This document shows, piece by piece, positions 8,901-15,837 of a stretch of DNA of 64,000 nt. Location of the stretch: assembly GCA_024233975.1 (NCBI GenBank), contig JACKOX010000002.1, forward strand, positions 124,001 to 188,000, read 5' to 3'. The translations under genes were made by a program, and so were the position numbers. The first letter of the stretch is position 1. Every line of letters starts with the position of its first letter. The notes under the pieces were generated by a model. The model was not told the origin of the DNA and did not search any database. It worked only from the letters and a program-made list of their open reading frames with translations. The DNA is from Rhodanobacteraceae bacterium. GTDB taxonomy: Bacteria; Pseudomonadota; Gammaproteobacteria; Xanthomonadales; Xanthomonadaceae.

Positions 8901-11423
8901 ACGGTGGAGAGCCTGGATGAGATCGCGGCGAACTTCGGCGCGATCCAGGGCCAGGTGGACGAGGCCGATGCCGGCCTGAACCCGTTGGGCCTGGCCAAGG
9001 ACGTGGTGGCCTTCGACATCGACCCGACCCAGCTGGATCGCTTCAACAAGACCCAGTTCGAACAGATCTACGACCGCGCGCTGAAGGCGCTGGAGAACGT
9101 GAACCAGATCTGGCTGTTCGCCAACGAACTGAACAACCAGTTGCGTCGCACCCAGGACAATGCGGACAACATGTTCGAGGCGGGTCGCGAGGAGGAACTG
9201 GGTTACGCCAACGACCTGATCGAGATCTTCGGTTATCCGTACGACGACGACATCGGCCCCGGCGGCACCTATCCGGATGGCTACGACGGCCCCGACATGT
9301 ACCACTACATGTACATCGACGTGCCGACGCTGGCGGGCACCGCGTTCGACTTCGATGGCGGCATCACCGATGAAAGCGACCTGGGCATCAACCGGATCGA
9401 GACGTTCACCGGCACCTTCCAGCCGTCGCCGAATGGCGTCGAATTCTTCAACATGCATCCGCTGGATCACAACGACACGGCCTGCCTGTCGCAGCCTGAC
9501 CAGACCGGCTGTCCGTTGGGAACACTGGACCTCCACAACACGCTGGACGTCCAGTACACGACGATCCAGTCCCCGGACTTCGGCTTCTGGTTCACCAAGC
9601 CGGATTCCTGGACCGGCAGTCGCCGGGCGCCGGGTGAGCTGCAGCAGATCCTGCAGCAGATGTTGCAGGCCCGAATCTCCCTGAAGCAGGCATTGGTCGA
9701 CTACGACAAGCTGCGACTGGAAATCCTGGCCCAGGCGGACACCCTGAAGGCGACCTTCGATGTGTCGGACAACAACATCAACATCGCCATCGCCCAGCGT
9801 CGCAAGCTGCAGAACCTGACCATCGCCACGGAAGTCATGAACTCCTCGGCGATTGCGGCACGCCGGGTTGGCGAGTTCCTCGACACCACCTTCAAGGGTG
9901 CGGTGGACTGCATTCCGAAGAACCTGATCGCCGGCCTGGCGGCCGGTGGTGACGTGGCGTCCACGGCGCGCTGTGCGGTGACCCAGGCGGCGAACGTTCC
10001 CAAGTTCGCCCTCGATACCGTCGCCGATGCCCTGGAAATCGCGGGCAGCGCCACCGATGCGGCGAAGGAGGATGTCGGCGAGCTGTCCGGCATCCAGACC
10101 TCGATCAACGAGGCCGGGCTGGAGCTCTACAACGTCAAGGGCGAGCTGGATGCCCTGATGCGCGAGGAGCCGGTGCTGCGTGCGGAAGTCTTCGCGCGGA
10201 CCGAGTCCATCAAGGAACTGGTTGGCGACTACAAGGCGGCGCTGTCGCGCGGCCAGCGCATCTTCCAGAACCTGGTGATCTTCCGCCAGGAGGGCGCGGC
10301 GGGCACGCAGCAGTACCGCTATCAGGACATGGCCTTCCGCATCTTCCGCAACGATGCGCTGCAGAAGTACCGGCAGTCGTTCAACCTGGCGGCACGCTAT
10401 GTGTACCTCGCCGCGTCGGCCTATGACTACGAGACCAACCTGCTCGGTTCGGATTCGCAGGCCGGGCAGAAATTCCTCACCGACGTGGTGAAGGAACGCA
10501 GCGTGGGCCAGGTGTTCAATGGCGAACCGGTCTCCGGCAGCCCGGGCCTGGCCAACGTCATGGCGCAGATGAAGCTCAACTTCGACGTGCTCAAGGGCCA
10601 GATGGGCTTCAACAACCCGCAGGTCGAAACCAACCGCTTCTCGCTGCGCAAGGAGCTGTTCCGCATCCCGGATGGCGCCGAAGGTGATGCCGAATGGCAG
10701 GCCAAGCTGGAATCGATGCGCGTCGACGATCTGTGGCGCGTGCCGGAATTCCGTCGCTACGCGCGGCCGTTCGCGCCGGAGTCGGCGGGACCCCAGCCGG
10801 GCCTGGTGATCGAGTTCAGCACCAACGTCACCTTCGGGCTGAACTTCTTCGGCTGGGATCTGGGGCCGCAGGACAGCTCCTACGACTCCAGCCAGTTCGC
10901 CACGCGCATCCGCTCGGTGGGCGCCTGGTTCGGTGACTATGCCGACCTGCCGCTGGCCGACGATCCGCGCATCTACGTGATCCCGGTGGGCGAGGACGTG
11001 CTGAGGGCGCCATCCGCCGACGACTTCTCCGTGCGCCAGTGGCAGGTCGTGGACCAGGCGATCCCGACACCGTTCCCGATCGGCTCGGACGATCTGGACG
11101 ACTTCGGCTGGAATCCGCTGAAGGACACGCTGAGCGGATCGCAGACCGACCTGCGTCGCTACGGACGGATCCGCGCCTTCCACTTCAGCGAACCGTTCGA
11201 CGATTCGCAGGTGACCTCGGACAGCCGCCTGATCGGGCGTTCGGTGTGGAACCGCAAGTGGATGGTCATCATTCCGGGCGGCACCTTCCTCAATGACCCG
11301 GTGAGCGGCCTCGACACCTTCATCCACGGCCCGTTGGTGCCGGGAGGTGGCGGCGTCCGCGACGGACACGGTGTCAGTGACATCCGCATCTTCTTCAAGA
11401 CCTACGCGTACTCGGGGCTGTGA
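2964..11423 (+). CDS. Giant secreted beta-propeller/multidomain protein (2819 aa)
   Basis: A signal peptide (residues 1-27, ending TASTASA) leads into SBBP-type beta-propeller repeats such as GYVAKLDANGDWKWAKSISG (about 30-265 and 490-715). The propeller is interrupted at about 267-482 by a jelly-roll/MAM-like domain that starts DNFNSLGGW and ends WWYVDDFKV. The middle of the protein has several acidic calcium-loop-like motifs (DIDNNDVND, DSNDDGILE, DQNSDGIIDEYD). Residues about 2215-2450 are helical and probably coiled coil, and the last 350 residues are again beta-rich. There is no DGFE tail and no membrane anchor. The continuous 8.46-kb frame and operon position make the gene real; function is unknown. 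Surface display, adhesion or an injected/insecticidal-type assembly are all possible, and none is shown by the sequence. Confidence 0.85.
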   Translation: MSTHITSHCFRLGLAALLLLTASTASAQWPQGLGGDRNDEVTVVKTAPGGDLFVAGHFSGSIETASGTVSTVGLQDVFVARFGPGGQLKWLRGAGGEGVDTVNDLVLDGGQNVYIVGEFNGTARMGGINLNSAGREDGYVAKLDANGDWKWAKSISGSGTDTARGIVFVEGDMGQIPSVPDTLVLVGSYHCAASLTGIPSLANHAGNCFEKSSDIYAAKITTAGQWQWAIDRGNTATGIEFAQQISQDAQGRIYIGGSLSSGGGAQVLRNDNFNSLGGWSSSDGSRGGILDSTGIRSVGYTATFGGITQNGVANYEYNFGVYGMNSPGGMLALRGGAVTLSSPSLSAANSSALSVEFKALRGFAQHFAADYYAAQCTYVNCTFYEGGQLSEKPDWGEDLRLQFYGSDGGWHNVSTFAGSGTEGQLYEKDGSDAVSISDPRAFHSGLRFRFSLSSASGSWTDSRVGDARSYDWWYVDDFKVTSYGAQIPYVMALSNAATGSPTLGVPTSLPDALKVNDMAVSPDGGSLLLTGERTGASGSNYCGMANNAGAFVASIDVSGTSIGACDWAKGVPGGVGRGITVGADGTTYFTGSFAGTLTFYGDGLPGNDGTLVSTQNGSGADTEDVFIGALSGSGTWQGGWVTGGGVIDPIDNIPAYAGGTGADAGMAIANSGGIVYVGGRFEAQARFGAVDSIVAVDDADAFLVNLGTDGRFFQEEHWTVGVPLTPPPTAKVDNYAFVPNFKVAGEDYDALANKIFLWAPPVNGADAKLIPLQPSGRVEVYWRVQGQPLESSQRTAPSIGSNRWPTEACSDLNDVDCYQVHVAGTPVQVEPAAGNYKVLELLSPSSGSSGATYNNGRFNADHGGTSVLIYVNGPTLDQSSYPMALEVVRSLPYNSVPLFVDNVSVEIGQPITDAFHNEAGLTGYVINEVSYYDGAGTDAAYQRSTRSGAIIPVNRYSDSRAQEQGHELAVAWYHRKRKGVYWPEKAVRYDPHWPYDPERIIIASEQGGEVLGQTPLTTTAFPSARIYLQNDFNQPGFNPNDEHAFMAPSTTGSGVEAVFALRSDFGSAIANDSAASSDPYTLIKYFDNNANQWRFRVFKVEATGAGYENFRFSGVAGRTISPPYPVRLLPGCAESFVEGQVAGEAPPPPFFQDYKNQLWAKSDGSGSVYYYYPAQPGFFTDIDNNDVNDIEGTACQPWLPRLAAAEGGSDSPQNPIKVAYDITWPAEVPQLVSGETLLTPKRGLPDIVNQAAVEVIYDDQQASQANPEPSDTLAQLIAPLTSRAVYLDVVPETVATDFNTDGTHAILGSADGLIKLPVSVADRIVYNPNSKQLQLGGKFDESGAGEPFLLLNVLSKRDRVVLKKLDGGDGHAEDDFTGNCATQDAGCTWDQAIEALFRQSRNPQDIQRICTSSEVNAAERTRICNATRDVTPDDVLVGYQDSNDDGILEPFQAVGESAALSAGLSQGNGYMTIAFNNDPTLNPLPVSLEVIWVGCLVSPPPPETATLIKPYQGQINVLSPQNIFDEQLVLRHSGDFGGNPDALEFEWYFHPDIDGTPPMPAPDPENGQLNGWIQVPLADPQGAVEVSIEGANIQTLSDNWYLARYRGLPACGNQTQWGLWAGQPGATPTNPRAQLAQGWVKRVLSRLNPFEARVQDFHSSPTNTYAGMLVQLGERYSGPIALNNDPDNINSIGLIEAYTTVMRRALQLSVDSTPPVDYGPANNAILLVASRLVDFYTLLGNEAYADAQDPTIGITTDSGSFTLNPSIFNFQNQLDSLLSEELVLLRGRDDSNGPVAAAPVYNRLFWNFTTGDGEVAYALSYNITDQNSDGIIDEYDARILFPQGHGDAWGHYLTATTIYYDLLRHPFFSWVPRPEAVTVAGVPIQVDFLDERQFAETAAAKARTGAEIVDLTYRYNYVQDPEGQYQGYEDTNPERAWGMSEWGRRAGMGAYFDWATVNAILPAEDPNPNHEGIQKIQRSTVESLDEIAANFGAIQGQVDEADAGLNPLGLAKDVVAFDIDPTQLDRFNKTQFEQIYDRALKALENVNQIWLFANELNNQLRRTQDNADNMFEAGREEELGYANDLIEIFGYPYDDDIGPGGTYPDGYDGPDMYHYMYIDVPTLAGTAFDFDGGITDESDLGINRIETFTGTFQPSPNGVEFFNMHPLDHNDTACLSQPDQTGCPLGTLDLHNTLDVQYTTIQSPDFGFWFTKPDSWTGSRRAPGELQQILQQMLQARISLKQALVDYDKLRLEILAQADTLKATFDVSDNNINIAIAQRRKLQNLTIATEVMNSSAIAARRVGEFLDTTFKGAVDCIPKNLIAGLAAGGDVASTARCAVTQAANVPKFALDTVADALEIAGSATDAAKEDVGELSGIQTSINEAGLELYNVKGELDALMREEPVLRAEVFARTESIKELVGDYKAALSRGQRIFQNLVIFRQEGAAGTQQYRYQDMAFRIFRNDALQKYRQSFNLAARYVYLAASAYDYETNLLGSDSQAGQKFLTDVVKERSVGQVFNGEPVSGSPGLANVMAQMKLNFDVLKGQMGFNNPQVETNRFSLRKELFRIPDGAEGDAEWQAKLESMRVDDLWRVPEFRRYARPFAPESAGPQPGLVIEFSTNVTFGLNFFGWDLGPQDSSYDSSQFATRIRSVGAWFGDYADLPLADDPRIYVIPVGEDVLRAPSADDFSVRQWQVVDQAIPTPFPIGSDDLDDFGWNPLKDTLSGSQTDLRRYGRIRAFHFSEPFDDSQVTSDSRLIGRSVWNRKWMVIIPGGTFLNDPVSGLDTFIHGPLVPGGGGVRDGHGVSDIRIFFKTYAYSGL

Positions 11424-11425
11424 TC

Positions 11426-13705
11426 ATGAACCGCCAAATCGCTCGCGTAATCCTGGGGCTCACGGCCGTCGCGGCCTGCAGCCTGGCCACGGCCAAGCTG
11501 CAGGCGCCCGACCATGTGATCTACGGCAACGCCACCATCTTCGGGGTCGATGCACCACTCGGCAGCGTCATCGAGCTGCGCGAGATGGATGGCGATGTGC
11601 TCGCACGCTACGAGCTCGGTCGGGAAAGCCGGCTGGGCAACCAGTACGCGCTGTACATCCCGATGGACACGGTCGATCCACGTGAGGACGGCCATGCCCG
11701 GAAGGGTGACCAGGTCGAGATCTTCATCGGCGCTCAGCTGGCCGCGCGCACGCAGGTGGGTGACGAGGGCGTGGCGGTTCGCCTGGACATTGATCCGCAG
11801 AACATGGGAACCGGGCCGGCCATCCGGGTCGACCCGATCCAGGTCATGGAAGGCAATTCCGGACTCACCACCGCGCGCTTCACCCTGCTGATGAACACCA
11901 CGGCGCCCGACCGGGTAGTCAAGGTGAACTGGCAGACCGCCGCTGATACCGCCACGGCGGGCGCGTCCTGTACCGCAGGCGTCGACTACATCACCCGTTC
12001 CGGCCAGGCCAGCATTCCCGCAGGCCAGCTGCAGGCGGTCGTCGACATTTCGGTTTGCGGCGATACCACGATTGAGCCCAACGAGCTGTTCAACCTGCAG
12101 CTGACCGGTACCGAGGATGATTTCGGTGTCATCCAGGACGCCAGCGTGCAGGCGACGATCCTTGATGACGACGACCTGCCGGCCATCCACATCGCCGACG
12201 TTCGCGTACTGGAGCCGCAGGCCGGCTCTGCTCCCGCAAACTTCCAGGTGACGCTGTCCAGAAGCTCGGCGGTTGATGTCAGCGTCGATTACGCGACGGT
12301 CAACGTCACCGCGATGGCCGGTGCGGACTTCACCAACACCAGCGGCAATCTGGTCATTCCAGCCGGTGACACCACTGCCAGCATCAGCGTGGAAGTGCTC
12401 GCCGATGCCACGGTTGAACCGCAGGAAACCTTCCGCCTGGCGCTGAGCAATCCGCAGGCCGCGGGTCTGGCAACTGCCTTCGCGACCGGCAGCATCGTTG
12501 ATCCCAAGTACGATCCGGCGCTGACCGAACAGGATGAAACCAACAGCGATGGCGATGCCGGTGGCCAGCTGGTGCAGCCGGGTGCGATCGCGATTTCCGC
12601 GGACGGTCTGTTCGCCTACGCCACCAGCGAGGCGATGGACTCGGTGCTGCTGTTCTCGCGCGATACGCAGAATGGCCAGCTGACCTACATCACCGCGTAT
12701 AGCGCCGGCGGCGTTGGAGCACCGCTCGATGGCGTCCGCGACGTGGTGATCAGCCCGGATGACAAACACGTTTACGTGGCGGCACGCGCCAATGACGCCG
12801 TCGTGGCTTTCTCGCGCAACGTGGCCAGCGGCGAGCTGACCCTGGTCAACAGCCTGCAGGATGGCGTCGGCGGCGTTACCGGACTTGATGGCGCCACTGC
12901 GCTGGGCATCAGCGCGGATGGTCGCAGTCTGTACGCCGCGGGCAATACGGGCTCGACGCTGGCGGTGATGGCGCGCGATGCCGGAACCGGTGCGCTGACC
13001 TTCGTCGAATCCGAGAAGAATGGCATCGACGATGCCACCGATGCTGGTGGCGCCGTGGCCAACATGGATCGACCCAGTGGCGTGGTGGTTTCGTCCGACG
13101 GCAAGCAGGTCTATGTCAGTGCCGCGTTCGGCAACGCGGTCATCGTGTTCACGCGAACCGATGACGTTGGCCAGGCTGACGACGGCAAGCTGAGCTTCGT
13201 CACCAGTCATCGTGACGGCCTGCTGGGCGTCGACGGCTTGTCTGGCGCCAGTGACCTGGTGCTGAGCCCGGACGGTGCACAGCTATACGTCAGTGCCGAA
13301 GCGGAAGACGCGGTCGTCCTGTTCGACCGCGCGGGCGACGGCAGCCTGACCTGGCGCAAGGCCTGGCGCAAGGGCGAAACCGGACTGGTTGGCCTGAACG
13401 GCCCGCGCGCCATCGCGCTGTCGCCGGATGGGCAGGAGCTCTACGTCGCCGGCTGGGACGACAGCAGTCTGACGGTATTCAACCGGACCATCACCGGTAC
13501 CGGCCCGTCCAACCCTGCCGGCAACCTCATCGTCCGCCAGACGCTGTTCGACGACGAAGGCAGCATCACCAGCATGGGTGGCCCGACAGCCCTGGCCTGC
13601 AGCGCGGATTCGCAGAACGTCTATGTCGTGGCGAACATCGACAACGCGATCGTGGTGCTGCGTCGAGCGGCATACGACGCCATTTTTGGCAGCGGTTTCG
13701 AGTAG
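11426..13705 (+). CDS. Secreted Calx-beta / seven-bladed propeller protein with GSGFE tail
   Basis: The chosen ATG gives a normal signal peptide (MNRQIARVILGLTAVAACSL) and has GGGG about 8 bases upstream; an in-frame GTG at 11420 overlapping the previous stop is the alternative. After a short N-terminal beta domain come two Calx-beta repeats (about 130-240 and 245-355, with DTTIEPNELFNLQL and DATVEPQETFRLAL), then a propeller of YVTN/lactonase-like repeats (about 370-745, with VVISPDDKHVYVAA and LALSPDGQELYVAG types). The last residues are IFGSGFE, a variant of the DGFE tail. Calx-beta domains bind calcium and occur in adhesins. It is the last gene of the giant-protein cluster and is followed by a strong hairpin. 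A role in surface binding is inferred. Confidence 0.85.
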   Translation: MNRQIARVILGLTAVAACSLATAKLQAPDHVIYGNATIFGVDAPLGSVIELREMDGDVLARYELGRESRLGNQYALYIPMDTVDPREDGHARKGDQVEIFIGAQLAARTQVGDEGVAVRLDIDPQNMGTGPAIRVDPIQVMEGNSGLTTARFTLLMNTTAPDRVVKVNWQTAADTATAGASCTAGVDYITRSGQASIPAGQLQAVVDISVCGDTTIEPNELFNLQLTGTEDDFGVIQDASVQATILDDDDLPAIHIADVRVLEPQAGSAPANFQVTLSRSSAVDVSVDYATVNVTAMAGADFTNTSGNLVIPAGDTTASISVEVLADATVEPQETFRLALSNPQAAGLATAFATGSIVDPKYDPALTEQDETNSDGDAGGQLVQPGAIAISADGLFAYATSEAMDSVLLFSRDTQNGQLTYITAYSAGGVGAPLDGVRDVVISPDDKHVYVAARANDAVVAFSRNVASGELTLVNSLQDGVGGVTGLDGATALGISADGRSLYAAGNTGSTLAVMARDAGTGALTFVESEKNGIDDATDAGGAVANMDRPSGVVVSSDGKQVYVSAAFGNAVIVFTRTDDVGQADDGKLSFVTSHRDGLLGVDGLSGASDLVLSPDGAQLYVSAEAEDAVVLFDRAGDGSLTWRKAWRKGETGLVGLNGPRAIALSPDGQELYVAGWDDSSLTVFNRTITGTGPSNPAGNLIVRQTLFDDEGSITSMGGPTALACSADSQNVYVVANIDNAIVVLRRAAYDAIFGSGFE

Positions 13706-13717
13706 AGGTGTTTCCCG

Positions 13718-13748
13718 GTGAGGCTCGGCCTGGCTAGCCGAGCCTCAC
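13718..13748 (+). terminator. Hairpin ending the giant-protein cluster
   Basis: A perfect 12-bp stem (GTGAGGCTCGGC pairing with GCCGAGCCTCAC) around a 7-base loop begins 12 bases after the stop of the propeller gene. There is no T-tract, so intrinsic termination is uncertain; it may instead stabilise the transcript end. The remaining bases to 13998 contain nothing I can identify. Confidence 0.5.
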
Positions 13749-13998
13749 TATCGAAGTTGATGGCGTCTGCGCGCACTCGTTATAAACAACAAGAGGGGAA
13801 ACGTGTGTCGTCAAATGCTGATCGCGCTGCGGGTGCTACGGCCATAGCCTGCTGATAGGAACGGATTTCCGTTGCGCCTTCGCGATGAATGATGCCCCGT
13901 CTTGCGGGCGCCCTGAGTATCGATAGCCAAGATTATCGACTGCTGATTCGTCAGTCCTGTCGGGCAAAGCTGCTTCGCGTCAGTGTCGCTGGCAATCA

Positions 13999-14946
13999 TC
14001 AGGCCCGTATTTCGAACCGGCCCTCCATGGCCGCCTCGATCCGGCGATGGACCGGACGTGTAACCCGCCCCATCAGAAGATCCATCCCGCTTCCGACGTC
14101 CACCGCAATCCCGCCTCGTTCCTTGACCCAGGTGCAATAGATCTCCGCCCAGGGGCCGGAGCCGACAAGGCATAGCGTTCCGGTCAGGCGGGGCGGCAGC
14201 TGGTCGCGCACTTCCTCAAGAAATCTTGATGGCGATGCCACATTCTCGGCGGATGGCTTGTTCGCGACGATCGTGTGGATATGAATTTGAGGGTTGAGGC
14301 GAAGCATGCGCGCTGCGAGGCCCTCGTGGCTTGTGATCAGTAGAACGGACTTCGCTGCCCTCAGCAACACCTGAATCCGGGTGATGATTCCGAAGTATAG
14401 GTGTGCGCTGGCAATCAGCTTCCCGTCGAGAAGTCCTTTCGTCGCCATCTCAAGTGGTTTGATCGCCCCATACCACTGTCCCAACATTCCGCGAGGGTCC
14501 TTTTCCATTCTTGCGGCGAATGTGTGGCTGTCAGTGCCTACGGGTCTCCAAAGCCCAAGTACACCGACGACGTTGGCGGCCTCGATGCTTCGGTGCATCC
14601 AGTCACCCAGCATCATGGCGGTAGCGGTATCGACATCTGTCAACGTCGAATGGATCGCCACGCTGCGTGAAACAGCGAAGTGCTCCAGCGATGCCAGGCT
14701 CGGATTGTCACCATGGGCGAGCATGGCGGCTTCGCTGTCACCGATGCGTATGACCGAATATGGTTGCCCGCTACGCATGGCCTCCAACAGTGATTCCGTC
14801 ACCGTTGCAGCGGTTGGTTCCGGCTCCACCAAAAACCCAAGAGTCCGGTATGCCGCCAAAATTGATGGTGGATCCAGGAAACCCGGTTCTGCCAGTATCC
14901 GTTTCTGGACTAGCGCGATCTGTGTTTTTATAGGGGGAGAGTTCAT
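13999..14946 (-). CDS. GT-D-fold glycosyltransferase candidate
   Basis: The 315-residue protein has RIGDSE at residues 67-72, matching the RxGDGE signature near the start of GT-D (DUF1792-type) glycosyltransferases, with the same early position and similar total length. Later features also fit: a SAHLYFGII segment, a VLLITSHEGLAARM strand-turn, and CLVGSGPWAEIYCTWVKERG, resembling the GAGPxGxxLA...G end of that fold. No signal peptide is present, so it should act in the cytosol on a glycan or glycoprotein acceptor. It stands alone: no other sugar-transfer or polysaccharide genes lie nearby. Its DNA is visibly less GC-rich than its neighbours, suggesting transfer. The fold assignment is reasonably supported; the substrate is unknown. 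Confidence 0.65.
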   Translation of the reverse strand: MNSPPIKTQIALVQKRILAEPGFLDPPSILAAYRTLGFLVEPEPTAATVTESLLEAMRSGQPYSVIRIGDSEAAMLAHGDNPSLASLEHFAVSRSVAIHSTLTDVDTATAMMLGDWMHRSIEAANVVGVLGLWRPVGTDSHTFAARMEKDPRGMLGQWYGAIKPLEMATKGLLDGKLIASAHLYFGIITRIQVLLRAAKSVLLITSHEGLAARMLRLNPQIHIHTIVANKPSAENVASPSRFLEEVRDQLPPRLTGTLCLVGSGPWAEIYCTWVKERGGIAVDVGSGMDLLMGRVTRPVHRRIEAAMEGRFEIRA

Positions 14947-14961
14947 GCTCGCAGGATCCTC

Positions 14962-15837
14962 CTATTCCTTTTCCTTCAGGAGTGCTCCGCATGCGTGGCA
15001 ATACGTCGCATCTGCAAGCGGGGTCGGGACGTTGCAGGAAGGGCATCGACTTGAGTCTAGCTGCTTCTCCCGCAGTGTATTCGCCAGTTCCGCCGTGTAG
15101 ATGCCGGTGGGCACGGCGATGATGCCGTAGCCGATCAGGATCAGGATCGAGGTGACGAACTGGCCCAGTGCGGTGTGCGGGGCGATGTCGCCGAAGCCGA
15201 CGGTGGCCATGGTAACGATGGCCCAGTACATCGACACCGGGATGCTGGTGAAGCCGTTCTCGGGGCCTTCGATCAGGTACATCAGGGCGCCGAAGATCAC
15301 CACCAGGTTCAGGATGGCGAAGACGAACACCAGCACTTTGCGCCGCGAGCGTCGCAGCGACAGTAGCAGCAGGCCGGCCTCGTCCACGTAGCGCACCAGC
15401 TTGAGCACACGGAACACGCGAAGAATGCGCAGCACGCGCACCACCAGCAGATACTGGCTGCCGGCGATGAACAGCGACAGCCAGGTCGGCAGGATCGACA
15501 GCAGGTCGATGATGCCGAAGAAACTGCCGGCGTAGCGGACGGGTCGTTTCACCACCAGAATGCGCAGCGCGTATTCGATCGTGAAAACGATGGTGAAGCC
15601 CCACTCCAGCGCATAGAACAGCGGCGCGTAGTCGCGATGCAGTTCGGCTTCGGAGTCGAGGATCACCACCAGCACGCTGAGCAGGATGGCGGCGATCAGG
15701 ACGATGTCGAACAGTCGCGGCGCCCCGGCCTCGTGGTGGAAGATCACGTCGAACACACGACGACGCCAGCCGCGCTGGCTGGCGGGCTGGAAATCGAGGT
15801 CGTGCTGTTGTGCCTCGCCCAGGCTTTCGATGCTCAT
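14962..15837 (-). CDS. Voltage-gated-type potassium channel with C-terminal zinc ribbon
   Basis: The 291-residue protein has six membrane segments (about 42-62, 72-92, 104-124, an S4 helix at 129-150 with regularly spaced arginines VVRVLRILRVFRVLKLVR, 167-189 and 225-248). The potassium selectivity filter TVGFGD lies at 212-217. A C-terminal zinc ribbon follows, with cysteines at 265, 268, 280 and 283. The start was set at the ATG at 15837 because it overlaps the stop of the upstream PLP-enzyme gene (ATGA) and removes an unlikely Pro/Gly/Arg-rich extension. Such channels pass K+ across the inner membrane; the ribbon may be an assembly or metal/redox-sensing element. The coupling to a Cys/Met enzyme is unusual. 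Confidence 0.9.
   Translation of the reverse strand: MSIESLGEAQQHDLDFQPASQRGWRRRVFDVIFHHEAGAPRLFDIVLIAAILLSVLVVILDSEAELHRDYAPLFYALEWGFTIVFTIEYALRILVVKRPVRYAGSFFGIIDLLSILPTWLSLFIAGSQYLLVVRVLRILRVFRVLKLVRYVDEAGLLLLSLRRSRRKVLVFVFAILNLVVIFGALMYLIEGPENGFTSIPVSMYWAIVTMATVGFGDIAPHTALGQFVTSILILIGYGIIAVPTGIYTAELANTLREKQLDSSRCPSCNVPTPLADATYCHACGALLKEKE

Noticed and set aside
6594..11369. A 1591-codon open frame on the minus strand inside the giant gene
   Set aside because: It is a codon-bias shadow: its translation is low in hydrophobic order and rich in Arg, His and Val, with no domain. The plus-strand frame has signal peptide, repeats and operon context.
11402..13210. A 602-codon minus-strand frame opposite the Calx-beta/propeller gene
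   Set aside because: No domain or ribosome site; its composition is typical of a shadow frame.
13706..13998. Possible insertion-sequence remnant beside the low-GC glycosyltransferase gene
   Set aside because: No transposase fragment, terminal inverted repeat or target duplication could be seen; only the cluster-ending hairpin is supported.
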